From Chloroflexota bacterium (lineage in GTDB: Bacteria; Chloroflexota; Anaerolineae; UBA4142; SHND01): a DNA stretch of 64,000 nucleotides. Location: NCBI GenBank assembly GCA_004295045.1, contig SHND01000017.1, forward strand, positions 97,662 through 161,661. Direction: 5' to 3'. Below, in pieces: positions 17,028 to 24,765 of the stretch (position 1 is the stretch's first letter; each line of letters begins with the position of its first letter). Under the pieces are notes generated by a model that saw nothing but the letters and a program-made list of their open reading frames with translations, was not told where the DNA came from and searched no databases. Made by a program: the position numbers and the translations under genes.

Positions 17028-20000
17028 TTAATCCTCATCCATCCGAAACTTGGCATCATACGCTTTCACGTACTCGACTTCTTCGCGCGTCAAGCCGTAA
17101 ATACTCCCCAACAAATCGTCAATGCGGTCGAGAATCGGTTTGCTGTGGCGCGGAAAGAAAATTTGCTGCGTGATTTCGCCGGTCGCGTATTTGGTACGTT
17201 GAAGGATAGAATGTTTGTTGTAATCGTCCATCAATTCGTCAACGAGCTTGCCCAACTTTTTGTAAATCGCGCTCGAACCTTTGTGATAGGTGAACGGAAA
17301 TCTTGAAATTTCTTGTTCCATCAAATGAAATTCATCGCCGTACAAAATCCAATACCAAAAGAACAAGGACGAATTGACAATGGCGATAATGACCTTTCCA
17401 ATTTCCTCATTCAGCGCGGTGAGTTCGCCAAGCGTGGTCGAGTGACGCGGTTTGCCATCTGCGCCGAGAAAGGTCGGCTCGAACGCGTATGCTTTGAGCC
17501 AATACCGCCCAATGCCGTGAAACCAAAATTTCCAATCGCCTGTTAAATAATCGCCAGTCGTTTTCTCTTGCTTGAACAATTTTAGCGCGATGCCTCTGCC
17601 CGTCTCGTCACCCAATTTCGCCCAGCCGTATTCCGCAGGCAAATCGGAAATATCCGCGAACGAAAGATTGGCAATCATCTCTTGCTCCTGTCCCTCATGC
17701 CAGCGGTGAAGGCGCGTTGCTTTGAGTTTCAAAACCTTCGAGGTCTCCTGCGTTGTAATCAACGCCGACCTCGAAGGTTTCTCCTCTCCAATCACAATCG
17801 TCGTGCGTTGGTCAACGTTCGGAAAAATTTTCGCGGGACGAATCCCAAAGTTTGCCACGCGCACAGTCGCATAATTCGCCGCGAACGAATCGCGCAGCGG
17901 CTTCATGCGTTCGGAACAAACCAGCGACATTGGCACAATCATGCCGAGACGACTTGACGCTGCGCCAATCATTCCCGCGCGTTCCAACATGTACGCGTAC
18001 AAATTGCGCGCGGATGCCGCTTTGTAAAATTCATCGTAATAATCATCCGTCTTGACATCCACGTACGGCGGATTGCCCACCACCGCGTCAAAGCCAAAAT
18101 TCTCTTTCCAGACTGTTCGACTCAAATCAATAAACACTTCGGGAAATTCCAAGTCCCAATGAAAAAAGCGTTTGTCCGTGTACATCATTTCGCGTTCTTC
18201 AAAGACCTTGCGGTACGGCGGCGAAACATTTTCGGGTGTTGCCGTAAGCGCATCAGATAGGTACGTCCGCAAAAATTCATCCGCGCGTTTGCTGCCATAG
18301 TACGGCAATAATGAAATATCGAGCAAACGTTTGTACGGCACGACTGCCTTTTCAAATACATCAAACAAATTCGCGCTGTGTTCCACATCCGCAATCGTCG
18401 CGTCGGACGACAACGAAATCTCTTGCATCGTTTTAGCGGCGTTGAGAATGCCCTCGAACGGACTGCCCAACAACGGCGCGTCCGCCTTGAATTCATTTTG
18501 CACGCGCCGCGCGAACGCGCCCAACAGCGAATTGCCAAAACGCAAATGATGGTCGAGAAACGAAAGCGGCGCGCCGACGGTAAAGGTGTGCAGCCACAAC
18601 GAAACTTTGGCGAGTTCCACTGCCATTTTGTTGTAATCCACGCCATAAATGCAGCGTTTCATCACGACGCGCTGCAAGAGCGATGTGTCGTCGAGGCGCG
18701 CTGCATCCACTTCTATTCCTTGCTGCGCCATCTCATACACAATCGTCTTGCGAATCTGTTCCAGCATTTTCAACAGCGGATTGTCTTGCGGAAATTGATT
18801 GAGAATCCGAATGATGCCATCGGTCAAATAGTCAACCGTCTCGACAAGAAAATGCCCGCTGCCCATTGCAGGGTCACAAACTTTGATGTCCAACATAACA
18901 TCATTCGCCACGCGTTCCGCGTCTTCAATTTGCTGATTCAACACGCGCAGCACATCAATACTCTTCGTCGCGCGTTTTTTCGCAAGCAACGCGTGATATT
19001 TCTCCACCGCGTCCGCGAATTGCTTTTCACGCGCGGCGAGAATTGGCGCGAGCGTTTCATGCACAATATATTTCACCACGTAATCGGGTGTATAGTAACT
19101 GCCCGTCTCTTTGCGTTCCTTTTTGTCGGTCTTGAGTTCGACGCTGCCTCTACTCGCATTCTTGATGTGCAATTTGTATTCGAGCAATCCTTCATAAATC
19201 GAGCCCAACGTTCGCACATCAATAAAACCATAATCAATCGGTTCGCCGTCGGTGCGCCACAACCCATCGAGCGCGCGTCCCAACATTTCATCATTCAATT
19301 TATTCGCGGCGAGGAATTGATTCTCGCTTGATTTGGGACTGAACAAACCGCCATTGTAACGCGGCAGTTGATATTGACGGTCGCCCCGGTCAATCACCTC
19401 AAACAGATTCAGCAATTCGCCGTACAAGCGCGTAGATGTTTCGCCAAGTGGTGTATTGCGGTCAATTCGTTCAGCAACACTTCGCGCCATCGTCGTGAGG
19501 CTGTTATCGCGATAGCCCGCGTGATTCACAGGCAGCAGCGAACGCGCTTCGGCGTAAAACAGAAACAGCAATTTATACAACAGCGACATGGTCGCTTGAT
19601 AAATCTCGCGTTTCGTCTCCTCGTTCTCGGTGATGCCTTTGCCGTGACGTTGTGCGATAAATCCGCCCGCAAGCAATGGAAAAACTTGTTCGTACACCAA
19701 ATCTTTGAGTTGGTCGCCGATGATGCGCGCGTATGTCAACGAACTTTCGCGCACGCGTTCGAGAAACGATTTACCTTGCGCGTCGCGTTCAAACGCTTCG
19801 TGGCGAAAGAACAAGTAAAAATATTTGAATTGCTCAGCATCGTTTTGTTCGAGGAGTTGAACGAGATTGACTTGATAAAATTCTGTCGCGGTGGATGACG
19901 CGAGGCGATAATACAAACGCCACGTCTCGCCGTTCGTGAGGATGCCCCAATCTACACCCGTGCCAATCAAATAATTGACCATTTGGAACGTCGGATTGGC

Positions 20001-20420
20001 GTTTTTGAACTCATCGCGCGGGTCGTTCTTGTGCTGTTCGCTCAACGGGCGCGCCCAGTATTTCGCGTCGAGAATCGCGAGCGCGTCGCCATAAAACGCG
20101 CGTTCGTCTTTCAAAACGTTGCGCGCGCGTTTCTTGCCTTCCTTTGTGAACAACGCGTAATCGGGACGCTGCACCTGTCCCGCTTTTTTGAATGACGTTT
20201 GGGGAATGTATGCAAATCCGAGCGCGTCGAGAACGGGGCGAATAAACTCTTGTTCCGTTTGCGCTTCGTTCAGTGTGGCGAGAAAATCTTTTCGCTCTTG
20301 ATATAATTCTTTAAGATTCGCAAAAACAGCGTCAACGTCAACTTGCCAATCGGTTTCAGCAGGCAGGCGTTTTTCCAAAAAATGTTGCGAGAAAAGCGAA
20401 CGAGTAGGTGAAGGTGGCAT
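17028..20420 (-). CDS. Type IIG (Eco57I-like) restriction-methylation enzyme
   Basis: This 1130-residue protein combines nuclease and adenine-methylase. The N-terminal PD-(D/E)xK nuclease has D88 (RPDYALF) and D118-A-K120 (ILDAKYW). A helical connector leads to GSYYTPDYVVKYIV (440-453), then methyltransferase motif I CDPAMGSGHFLVE (515-527) and catalytic motif IV NPPY (783-786). The C-terminal 300 residues should hold the target-recognition domain. All catalytic motifs are intact. Enzymes of this class modify one strand and cut nearby DNA in one polypeptide. No separate methylase or specificity subunit is nearby. Instead a TIR protein follows in the same operon. Confidence 0.93.
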   Translation of the reverse strand: MPPSPTRSLFSQHFLEKRLPAETDWQVDVDAVFANLKELYQERKDFLATLNEAQTEQEFIRPVLDALGFAYIPQTSFKKAGQVQRPDYALFTKEGKKRARNVLKDERAFYGDALAILDAKYWARPLSEQHKNDPRDEFKNANPTFQMVNYLIGTGVDWGILTNGETWRLYYRLASSTATEFYQVNLVQLLEQNDAEQFKYFYLFFRHEAFERDAQGKSFLERVRESSLTYARIIGDQLKDLVYEQVFPLLAGGFIAQRHGKGITENEETKREIYQATMSLLYKLLFLFYAEARSLLPVNHAGYRDNSLTTMARSVAERIDRNTPLGETSTRLYGELLNLFEVIDRGDRQYQLPRYNGGLFSPKSSENQFLAANKLNDEMLGRALDGLWRTDGEPIDYGFIDVRTLGSIYEGLLEYKLHIKNASRGSVELKTDKKERKETGSYYTPDYVVKYIVHETLAPILAAREKQFADAVEKYHALLAKKRATKSIDVLRVLNQQIEDAERVANDVMLDIKVCDPAMGSGHFLVETVDYLTDGIIRILNQFPQDNPLLKMLEQIRKTIVYEMAQQGIEVDAARLDDTSLLQRVVMKRCIYGVDYNKMAVELAKVSLWLHTFTVGAPLSFLDHHLRFGNSLLGAFARRVQNEFKADAPLLGSPFEGILNAAKTMQEISLSSDATIADVEHSANLFDVFEKAVVPYKRLLDISLLPYYGSKRADEFLRTYLSDALTATPENVSPPYRKVFEEREMMYTDKRFFHWDLEFPEVFIDLSRTVWKENFGFDAVVGNPPYVDVKTDDYYDEFYKAASARNLYAYMLERAGMIGAASSRLGMIVPMSLVCSERMKPLRDSFAANYATVRVANFGIRPAKIFPNVDQRTTIVIGEEKPSRSALITTQETSKVLKLKATRLHRWHEGQEQEMIANLSFADISDLPAEYGWAKLGDETGRGIALKLFKQEKTTGDYLTGDWKFWFHGIGRYWLKAYAFEPTFLGADGKPRHSTTLGELTALNEEIGKVIIAIVNSSLFFWYWILYGDEFHLMEQEISRFPFTYHKGSSAIYKKLGKLVDELMDDYNKHSILQRTKYATGEITQQIFFPRHSKPILDRIDDLLGSIYGLTREEVEYVKAYDAKFRMDED

Positions 20421-20451
20421 ACGAATTTTTCAACTGACAAGGGTTGGCTTG

Positions 20452-20479
20452 ATTATACGCAGTGAAAATCGTTATGCAA
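20452..20479 (-). promoter_or_regulatory. Promoter of the type IIG/TIR operon
   Basis: In minus-strand reading, TTGCAT (20474-20479) and TATAAT (20452-20457) are separated by 16 bp, with a TGCG just before the -10. The predicted start of transcription is about 25 bp upstream of the ATG. Confidence 0.6.
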
Positions 20480-20587
20480 TGGGGTACGTGATTTACCGAA
20501 GAGGTTCAAAAATCATCATAGACGCGCGCCCGCGTTGTTGCTACAATACGTCTCAAGCGGAAGATAACACATAGCGAGGTGACACGT

Positions 20588-20983
20588 ATGGCGCAAAAGG
20601 AAATCGAAATCATTCTGGCGCGGCATTTGGGCAGTTACCTTTCCACGCCCATTTTTATCGTGGACCCGGACGGGAACCTGTTGTACTTTAACGAGTCCGC
20701 CGAAAAGATTCTCGGACGCCGCTTTGAGGAAACGGGCGAAATGCCGCTCGCCGAATGGGGTACCATTTTTCAACCGATGGATCAAGATGGCACGCCGCTG
20801 TCGTCCGATAAATTGCCGCTCGTTGTAACTCTTTTAACGCAGCGCCCCGCGCACGGCAGTTTCTGGATTCGTGGATTGGACAACGTGATGCGATACATTG
20901 TGGTCAACGCTTATCCGCTCATTGGTCAAGCGGAGCGTTATTTGGGTGCAGTCGCCATGTTTTGGGAAAAGGAGCAGCCATGA
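20588..20983 (+). CDS. Single PAS domain protein
   Basis: The 131-residue protein from the ATG at 20588 is preceded by AGGTGA. It consists of one PAS fold: 'STPIFIVDPDGNLLYFNESAEKILGRRFEE' is the classical PAS start, and 'RYIVVNAYPLIGQAERYLGAVAMFW' is its final beta strands. There is no output domain. It probably binds a small ligand or another protein. Its last four bases overlap the start of the MBL-fold gene (ATGA), so the two are made together, and the PAS protein may regulate that hydrolase. The ligand cannot be inferred. Confidence 0.88.
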   Translation: MAQKEIEIILARHLGSYLSTPIFIVDPDGNLLYFNESAEKILGRRFEETGEMPLAEWGTIFQPMDQDGTPLSSDKLPLVVTLLTQRPAHGSFWIRGLDNVMRYIVVNAYPLIGQAERYLGAVAMFWEKEQP

Positions 20984-21816
20984 ACATTACCCTGTGGGGC
21001 ACGCGCGGCTCGCTTGCTACGCCCGGACCCGAATGTGTTTATTACGGTGGCAACACGTCGTGCGTCCAGGTGACTGGCGCGGATGGCAGTGTGTTGGTTC
21101 TCGATGCCGGGACGGGGATTCGGCGGCTCGGTCTCGCGCTCCCGCGTGAACTCGAACGTGTGGATATTTTGCTCACGCATTTGCACATGGACCATTTGCA
21201 AGGACTCGGCTTTTTTCTGCCGCTCCGCAAACCGAATGTGCGCGTGCATATCTGGGGTCCCGCGAGTACGACGCTCCATCTCCACGCGCGTCTCTCGCGC
21301 TATTTTTCTCCGCCCCTCTTTCCCATTTTTTTACGCGATGTGGAAGCTCAACTGACGTTGCACGAGGTGCCGCGCGGACCGATTGAAATCGGCGCGTTTC
21401 AAATCACGGCGGCGCTCGTGTGCCATCCCGATCCAACCGTCGGCTTTCGCATTCAGGAAAACGACGCCGTCGTGACATTTCTGCCCGATCATGAACCCGC
21501 GCTCGGCACACGCAAATTTCCAATCGCGCCCGAGTGGACTTCGGGCTACGCTTTGGCGCGCGATGCGGATTTGTTAATTCACGACGCACAATACACCGAT
21601 GCCGAGTATGTGAGTCGCGTGGGGTGGGGACATTCTGCGATAAAAGACGCGCTCGCGTTTGCGCAGCTCGCGCAGGTGAAACATCTCGTTCCGTTTCACC
21701 ACGATCCCTCGCACAGCGATCAAGAGTTGGACGAATTGTACGCGCAGCTGTTGGAGGAAATGCAGCTCGCGTTTCCTGTGACGCCGGGGAAAGAGGGCGC
21801 GCAGTTTGAACTCTAG
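20980..21816 (+). CDS. MBL-fold metal-dependent hydrolase (RNase Z/PhnP-like)
   Basis: The 278-residue protein carries the metal motif HLHMDHLQG (67-75) after 'LVLDAGTGIRRLG', with further ligands in 'VTFLPDHEP', 'LLIHDAQYTDAEY' and a late 'LVPFHHDPSHSD'. The opening MNITLWGTRGSLATPG and the whole arrangement match the RNase Z/PhnP-like phosphodiesterase branch, often fused or paired with sensory domains. It overlaps the PAS gene by four bases. Likely activity is hydrolysis of a cyclic or linear phosphodiester. The specific substrate is unknown. Confidence 0.88.
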   Translation: MNITLWGTRGSLATPGPECVYYGGNTSCVQVTGADGSVLVLDAGTGIRRLGLALPRELERVDILLTHLHMDHLQGLGFFLPLRKPNVRVHIWGPASTTLHLHARLSRYFSPPLFPIFLRDVEAQLTLHEVPRGPIEIGAFQITAALVCHPDPTVGFRIQENDAVVTFLPDHEPALGTRKFPIAPEWTSGYALARDADLLIHDAQYTDAEYVSRVGWGHSAIKDALAFAQLAQVKHLVPFHHDPSHSDQELDELYAQLLEEMQLAFPVTPGKEGAQFEL

Positions 21817-21829
21817 GCGGTAGGCGAAC

Positions 21830-22180
21830 TCACGCTTCAGCGGGGAGCTTTTCATCAGGTGCGCGCGCGTTTTCAATTGCTTGCGCGCGGACCACTTGCG
21901 TCAGTGCGACTTCGAGTTGGCGCAAGCGCGCATAAAGCAAAACGCTCACGAACGCAAAGCCGATGACGGCGAGATACAACAGCAGATCCGCGCCGCGTCC
22001 CACGCCGACGAATTCCGCGAGGCGCGTCGTCGTGTCCGGCGCAAGCACCATAAAAATTCCGAGCAGCGCGAGCGCGCCCACGATGAGGCGGTTCAATAAT
22101 TTTGCATTGCCGCGATTCAGCCACACCGCGAGCGCGAGTCCCGCGAGCAGTGCAATCAGAATCAATTGGATTGGTTTCAT
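21830..22180 (-). CDS. DUF2304 membrane protein
   Basis: The 116-residue protein has three hydrophobic helices (about 3-20, 32-47, 66-84) and a C-terminal polar tail. The arrangement 'LNRLIVGALALLGIFMVLAPDTTTRLAEFVGVGRGADLLLY' contains the DUF2304 signature, in which the third helix is preceded by a G-R-G-A-D motif. DUF2304 genes normally accompany GT2 polyprenyl-phosphate glycosyltransferases. Here the ATG overlaps the stop of such a gene by four bases. It is probably a membrane partner of that enzyme. Confidence 0.88.
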   Translation of the reverse strand: MKPIQLILIALLAGLALAVWLNRGNAKLLNRLIVGALALLGIFMVLAPDTTTRLAEFVGVGRGADLLLYLAVIGFAFVSVLLYARLRQLEVALTQVVRAQAIENARAPDEKLPAEA

Positions 22181-22866
22181 CGAAATGCCCTCTGGAGCAA
22201 AACGTCAATAACGATATTCAGCGCGTTCCACACCGATTGTCCTTTTTGCTGCGAATACGCGCTGTATAAAATCGTCGTTGGACATTCCACGTAACGCAAG
22301 TGATGTGAATGAATTTGCGTGAGGATTTCCGTCGCGTGCGCATAGCGATTTTCGCGCAGTTGAATTTTTTGCGCCGCGCCGCGCGTCAAGGCGCGCAGCC
22401 CGTTGTGCGCGTCGGTCAATTTCATCCCCGTTAAAAGCCAATTTATCCAAATCGCGCCGCGCAATAAAACGCGTCGGGAAGGCGGCACTTGGGCAATGTC
22501 CTGCGCGCGCAGAAAACGCGACCCGAGCGCCACATCCGCCTCACCGCGCCGCAAAGGCGCGAGCAGCGTTTCAATATCTTCGGCGCGATGCTGTCCATCC
22601 GCGTCGAAATGAACCAGATACGCCGCGCCCTGTCGCAACGCAAACGTCATCCCCGTTTGCAGCGCCGCGCCTTGTCCCTGATTGATGCTGTGCCGCAGCG
22701 CGTACACGGGAAACTGCGCGAGCAGCGACCACGTTTCGTCGTGCGAACAATCGTCCACGACGACGATGCGATACGGCAATGGGAGGAGCGCGCGCAAGGT
22801 CGTCGCCAGCATCGGCGCTTCGTTGTACGAAGGCACAATCACAAAAACGTTTTCGTCGGATAGCAC
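22177..22866 (-). CDS. GT2 family glycosyltransferase (polyprenyl-phosphate sugar type)
   Basis: About 229 residues from a GTG at 22866. The GT-A fold is clear: 'VFVIVPSYNEAPML' start, 'IVVVDDCSHDET', 'LRHSINQGQGAALQTGM', and the metal motif 'VHFDADGQHRAEDI'. This is the DPM/DpgD-type layout that moves a sugar from a nucleotide donor to polyprenyl phosphate. The frame opens 43 codons further upstream, but that stretch shows no homology and overlaps the divergent leader. The GTG lies only a few bases after a TATAAT, so the mRNA may be leaderless. Forms an operon with DUF2304. Confidence 0.85.
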   Translation of the reverse strand: MLSDENVFVIVPSYNEAPMLATTLRALLPLPYRIVVVDDCSHDETWSLLAQFPVYALRHSINQGQGAALQTGMTFALRQGAAYLVHFDADGQHRAEDIETLLAPLRRGEADVALGSRFLRAQDIAQVPPSRRVLLRGAIWINWLLTGMKLTDAHNGLRALTRGAAQKIQLRENRYAHATEILTQIHSHHLRYVECPTTILYSAYSQQKGQSVWNALNIVIDVLLQRAFR

Positions 22867-23099
22867 ACGAATATTATAAAGGCGCGTAGAAATTCCGCCA
22901 ATCTGCGCGGCGCTCAGCGCATGGTTCGGTTTTTTAGCGTATTTCGCGCATGGCAAATGTCCCACCGCCTCGCGGACATCTGCCCGTTGTTCCAATCCGC
23001 CTTGCCGCTATACTTGCAAGTGTCATTTTTGCGCGCCGTTTTCTGCGCGCTCTATACGCGCGCCCTATGCATGCGCGCAATTCTTTTACGAGGTATCTC

Positions 23100-23777
23100 A
23101 TGACCAAGCCCATCTCGCGCAAAGCTCGCGCGCAGAAAAAAAACAACAGCTCACTTTGGATCATCGGCGGTGTCGCAGCAGCCGCAATTATTGTGCTGAT
23201 TTTGGTGCTGCTCAATTTGAACACGCCCACGCCGCCACCGACGCCCCCTGCGGCAGTGAGCGTGGGACGCGTCTTGGGCAGCGCCGACGCGCCCGTCACG
23301 ATTGATTTGTATTCTGATTTCCAATGTCCTTTTTGCCGCCGCGCGGACCAAATGATCCGCCAAATTGCGCCCGCGTATATTGATACGGGCAAGGCAAAAG
23401 TGGTTTATCACAATTTCGCGTTCATCGGTCCCGAATCGGAGTGGGCGGCGCAAGCCGCAGAGTGCGCGAACGATCAAGGAAAATTTTGGGAATACGCCAA
23501 CTATTTGTTCGACCATCAAACGGCTGAAAATGTCGGCGCGTTCTCGCAAGCTAATTTGAAACAATTCGCAGCCGATTTGAAACTGGATACGGCGGCATTC
23601 AATGCGTGTCTCGACAGCGGCAAACACGCGTCGTTGATTCAGCAGGAAAAAACGGATGCGCGAACGCGCAATATTCGCTCTACGCCGTCATTCTACGTCA
23701 ACGGGCGCTTTATCGAGGGCTTGCTGCCCACTGCGCAATTCACCGCGTTGATTGATTCACTGCAGCCGCAACCGTAG
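23100..23777 (+). CDS. Membrane-anchored DsbA-like thiol oxidoreductase
   Basis: The 225-residue protein has a basic N-terminus, one membrane anchor (about 19-40), a Pro/Thr linker, and a DsbA/BdbD-like thioredoxin domain with the redox motif C76-P-F-C79. The cis-proline segment RSTPSFYVNG is also present. Such proteins form disulfides in exported proteins. ACGAGGT precedes the ATG. The VKOR-family gene lies 68 bp downstream and is the natural re-oxidising partner. The earlier in-frame ATG at 22950 would add an improbable extension lying opposite the GT2 leader. Confidence 0.92.
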   Translation: MTKPISRKARAQKKNNSSLWIIGGVAAAAIIVLILVLLNLNTPTPPPTPPAAVSVGRVLGSADAPVTIDLYSDFQCPFCRRADQMIRQIAPAYIDTGKAKVVYHNFAFIGPESEWAAQAAECANDQGKFWEYANYLFDHQTAENVGAFSQANLKQFAADLKLDTAAFNACLDSGKHASLIQQEKTDARTRNIRSTPSFYVNGRFIEGLLPTAQFTALIDSLQPQP

Positions 23778-23786
23778 ACGGAAAAA

Positions 23787-23833
23787 AACGAGAGACGAAT
23801 GACGAAACAGAGTCGTTCGTCAGACGTCTCTCG
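23787..23833 (+). repeat. Heptad-based hairpin between dsbA-like and VKOR genes
   Basis: A 9-bp stem (CGAGAGACG at 23789-23797 with its complement at 23825-23833) encloses a second 6-bp stem (GACGAA/TTCGTC). The sequence is built from seven-base units of the type GACGNNN on the left arm and their complements on the right. There is no T run after it, so it is not a standard terminator. It may modulate expression between the two genes. Confidence 0.7.
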
Positions 23834-23845
23834 CCCTTGCTCGTT

Positions 23846-24280
23846 ATGAATTTCTCGCGTCCCCTCATTATTTCAATTCTCGCGCTCATTGGCATTGCCG
23901 TTTCCGCGTATCTCCTTACCGTGCATTGGGGAATGTGGAGCGCGGTATGTCTTGGCGTTGGCGACTGTGAAGCTGTCAACACGAGTCGCTTTTCGGAATT
24001 TTTGGGCTTGCCTGTCGCGCTGTGGGGCATCCTTGCGTATGCGGGAATATTTGCCCTGAGCGTTGCGCTGCAGCGCGGCATCGCTGTCGAATGGGCGCGG
24101 CGTTTGTTATTTTTTGGCGCGGCGATTGGCGTCGCGTTTTCCGCGTATCTCACCTACATCGAAGTATTTGTACTCCACGAAATTTGTCCGTGGTGTGTGC
24201 TTTCCGCGATTTTGATTACAATGATCGCGGTCTTGAGCGTGTTGGAATTGCGCGACGCGGAACAGTACGCCGAGACATAA
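23846..24280 (+). CDS. Vitamin K epoxide reductase (VKOR) family protein
   Basis: The 144-residue four-helix membrane protein has the VKOR cysteines: C35 and C41 in the loop after helix 1, and the active-site pair C114-P-W-C117. The 'SAYLLTVHWG' and 'GLPVALWGILAY' segments are typical, and the conserved Ser/Thr before the second helix is present. Bacterial VKORs re-oxidise DsbA-type proteins using quinone, and the partner is encoded just upstream. Start at 23846 (MNFSRP) is preferred; an alternative ATG is nine bases upstream. Confidence 0.92.
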   Translation: MNFSRPLIISILALIGIAVSAYLLTVHWGMWSAVCLGVGDCEAVNTSRFSEFLGLPVALWGILAYAGIFALSVALQRGIAVEWARRLLFFGAAIGVAFSAYLTYIEVFVLHEICPWCVLSAILITMIAVLSVLELRDAEQYAET

Positions 24281-24299
24281 AAATTTTCGAGGAGCGAAC

Positions 24300-24749
24300 A
24301 TGACCGGAAATCCAGCAACAACCCAAGTGACATGGCGCGAACGCATGACGTTCGACGCGACGACCAACAGCGGACACTCGCTTGTGTTAGATTCGGCGCC
24401 GCCCGAAGGGGATGATCGCGGAGTGCGCCCGATGGAACTTTTGCTCACCGCGCTGGCGGGCTGCACCGCGATGGATGTGCTTTCGATTTTGGAGAAAAAA
24501 CGCGAGCCGGTGCAAGGACTGCAAGTGACGATTGACGCGCTGCGCGCGACCGAATATCCAAGAGTTTATACCGAAATTCACGTGATGTATCACGTACACG
24601 GCAATGTGAATCCGAAAGCGCTGGAACACGCCATCGAACTCTCGGAATCAAAATACTGCGGCGTCGGCGCGATGTTGGGCAAATGCGCGACGATTACCTC
24701 TCGCTACGAAATTGAAAATTCGTTTGCGCCGCGCCAGCCCGCCGAGTAA
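24300..24749 (+). CDS. OsmC family peroxide-detoxifying protein
   Basis: The 149-residue OsmC/Ohr-fold protein has the two reactive cysteines C55 (ALAGCTAMDV) and C120 (SKYCGVGAML) and the supporting glutamate in RPMELLL. These proteins reduce organic hydroperoxides through a Cys-Cys couple. A GAGG sequence precedes the ATG. Position after the VKOR and DsbA-like genes, 19 bp from the former, fits a small thiol-redox cluster on the plus strand. Confidence 0.9.
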   Translation: MTGNPATTQVTWRERMTFDATTNSGHSLVLDSAPPEGDDRGVRPMELLLTALAGCTAMDVLSILEKKREPVQGLQVTIDALRATEYPRVYTEIHVMYHVHGNVNPKALEHAIELSESKYCGVGAMLGKCATITSRYEIENSFAPRQPAE

Positions 24750-24765
24750 ATGAACAAATCATTTG

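Noticed and set aside
18378..19331. 317-residue plus-strand frame inside the type IIG gene
   Set aside because: It is antisense to the methylase domain and shows no domain of its own.
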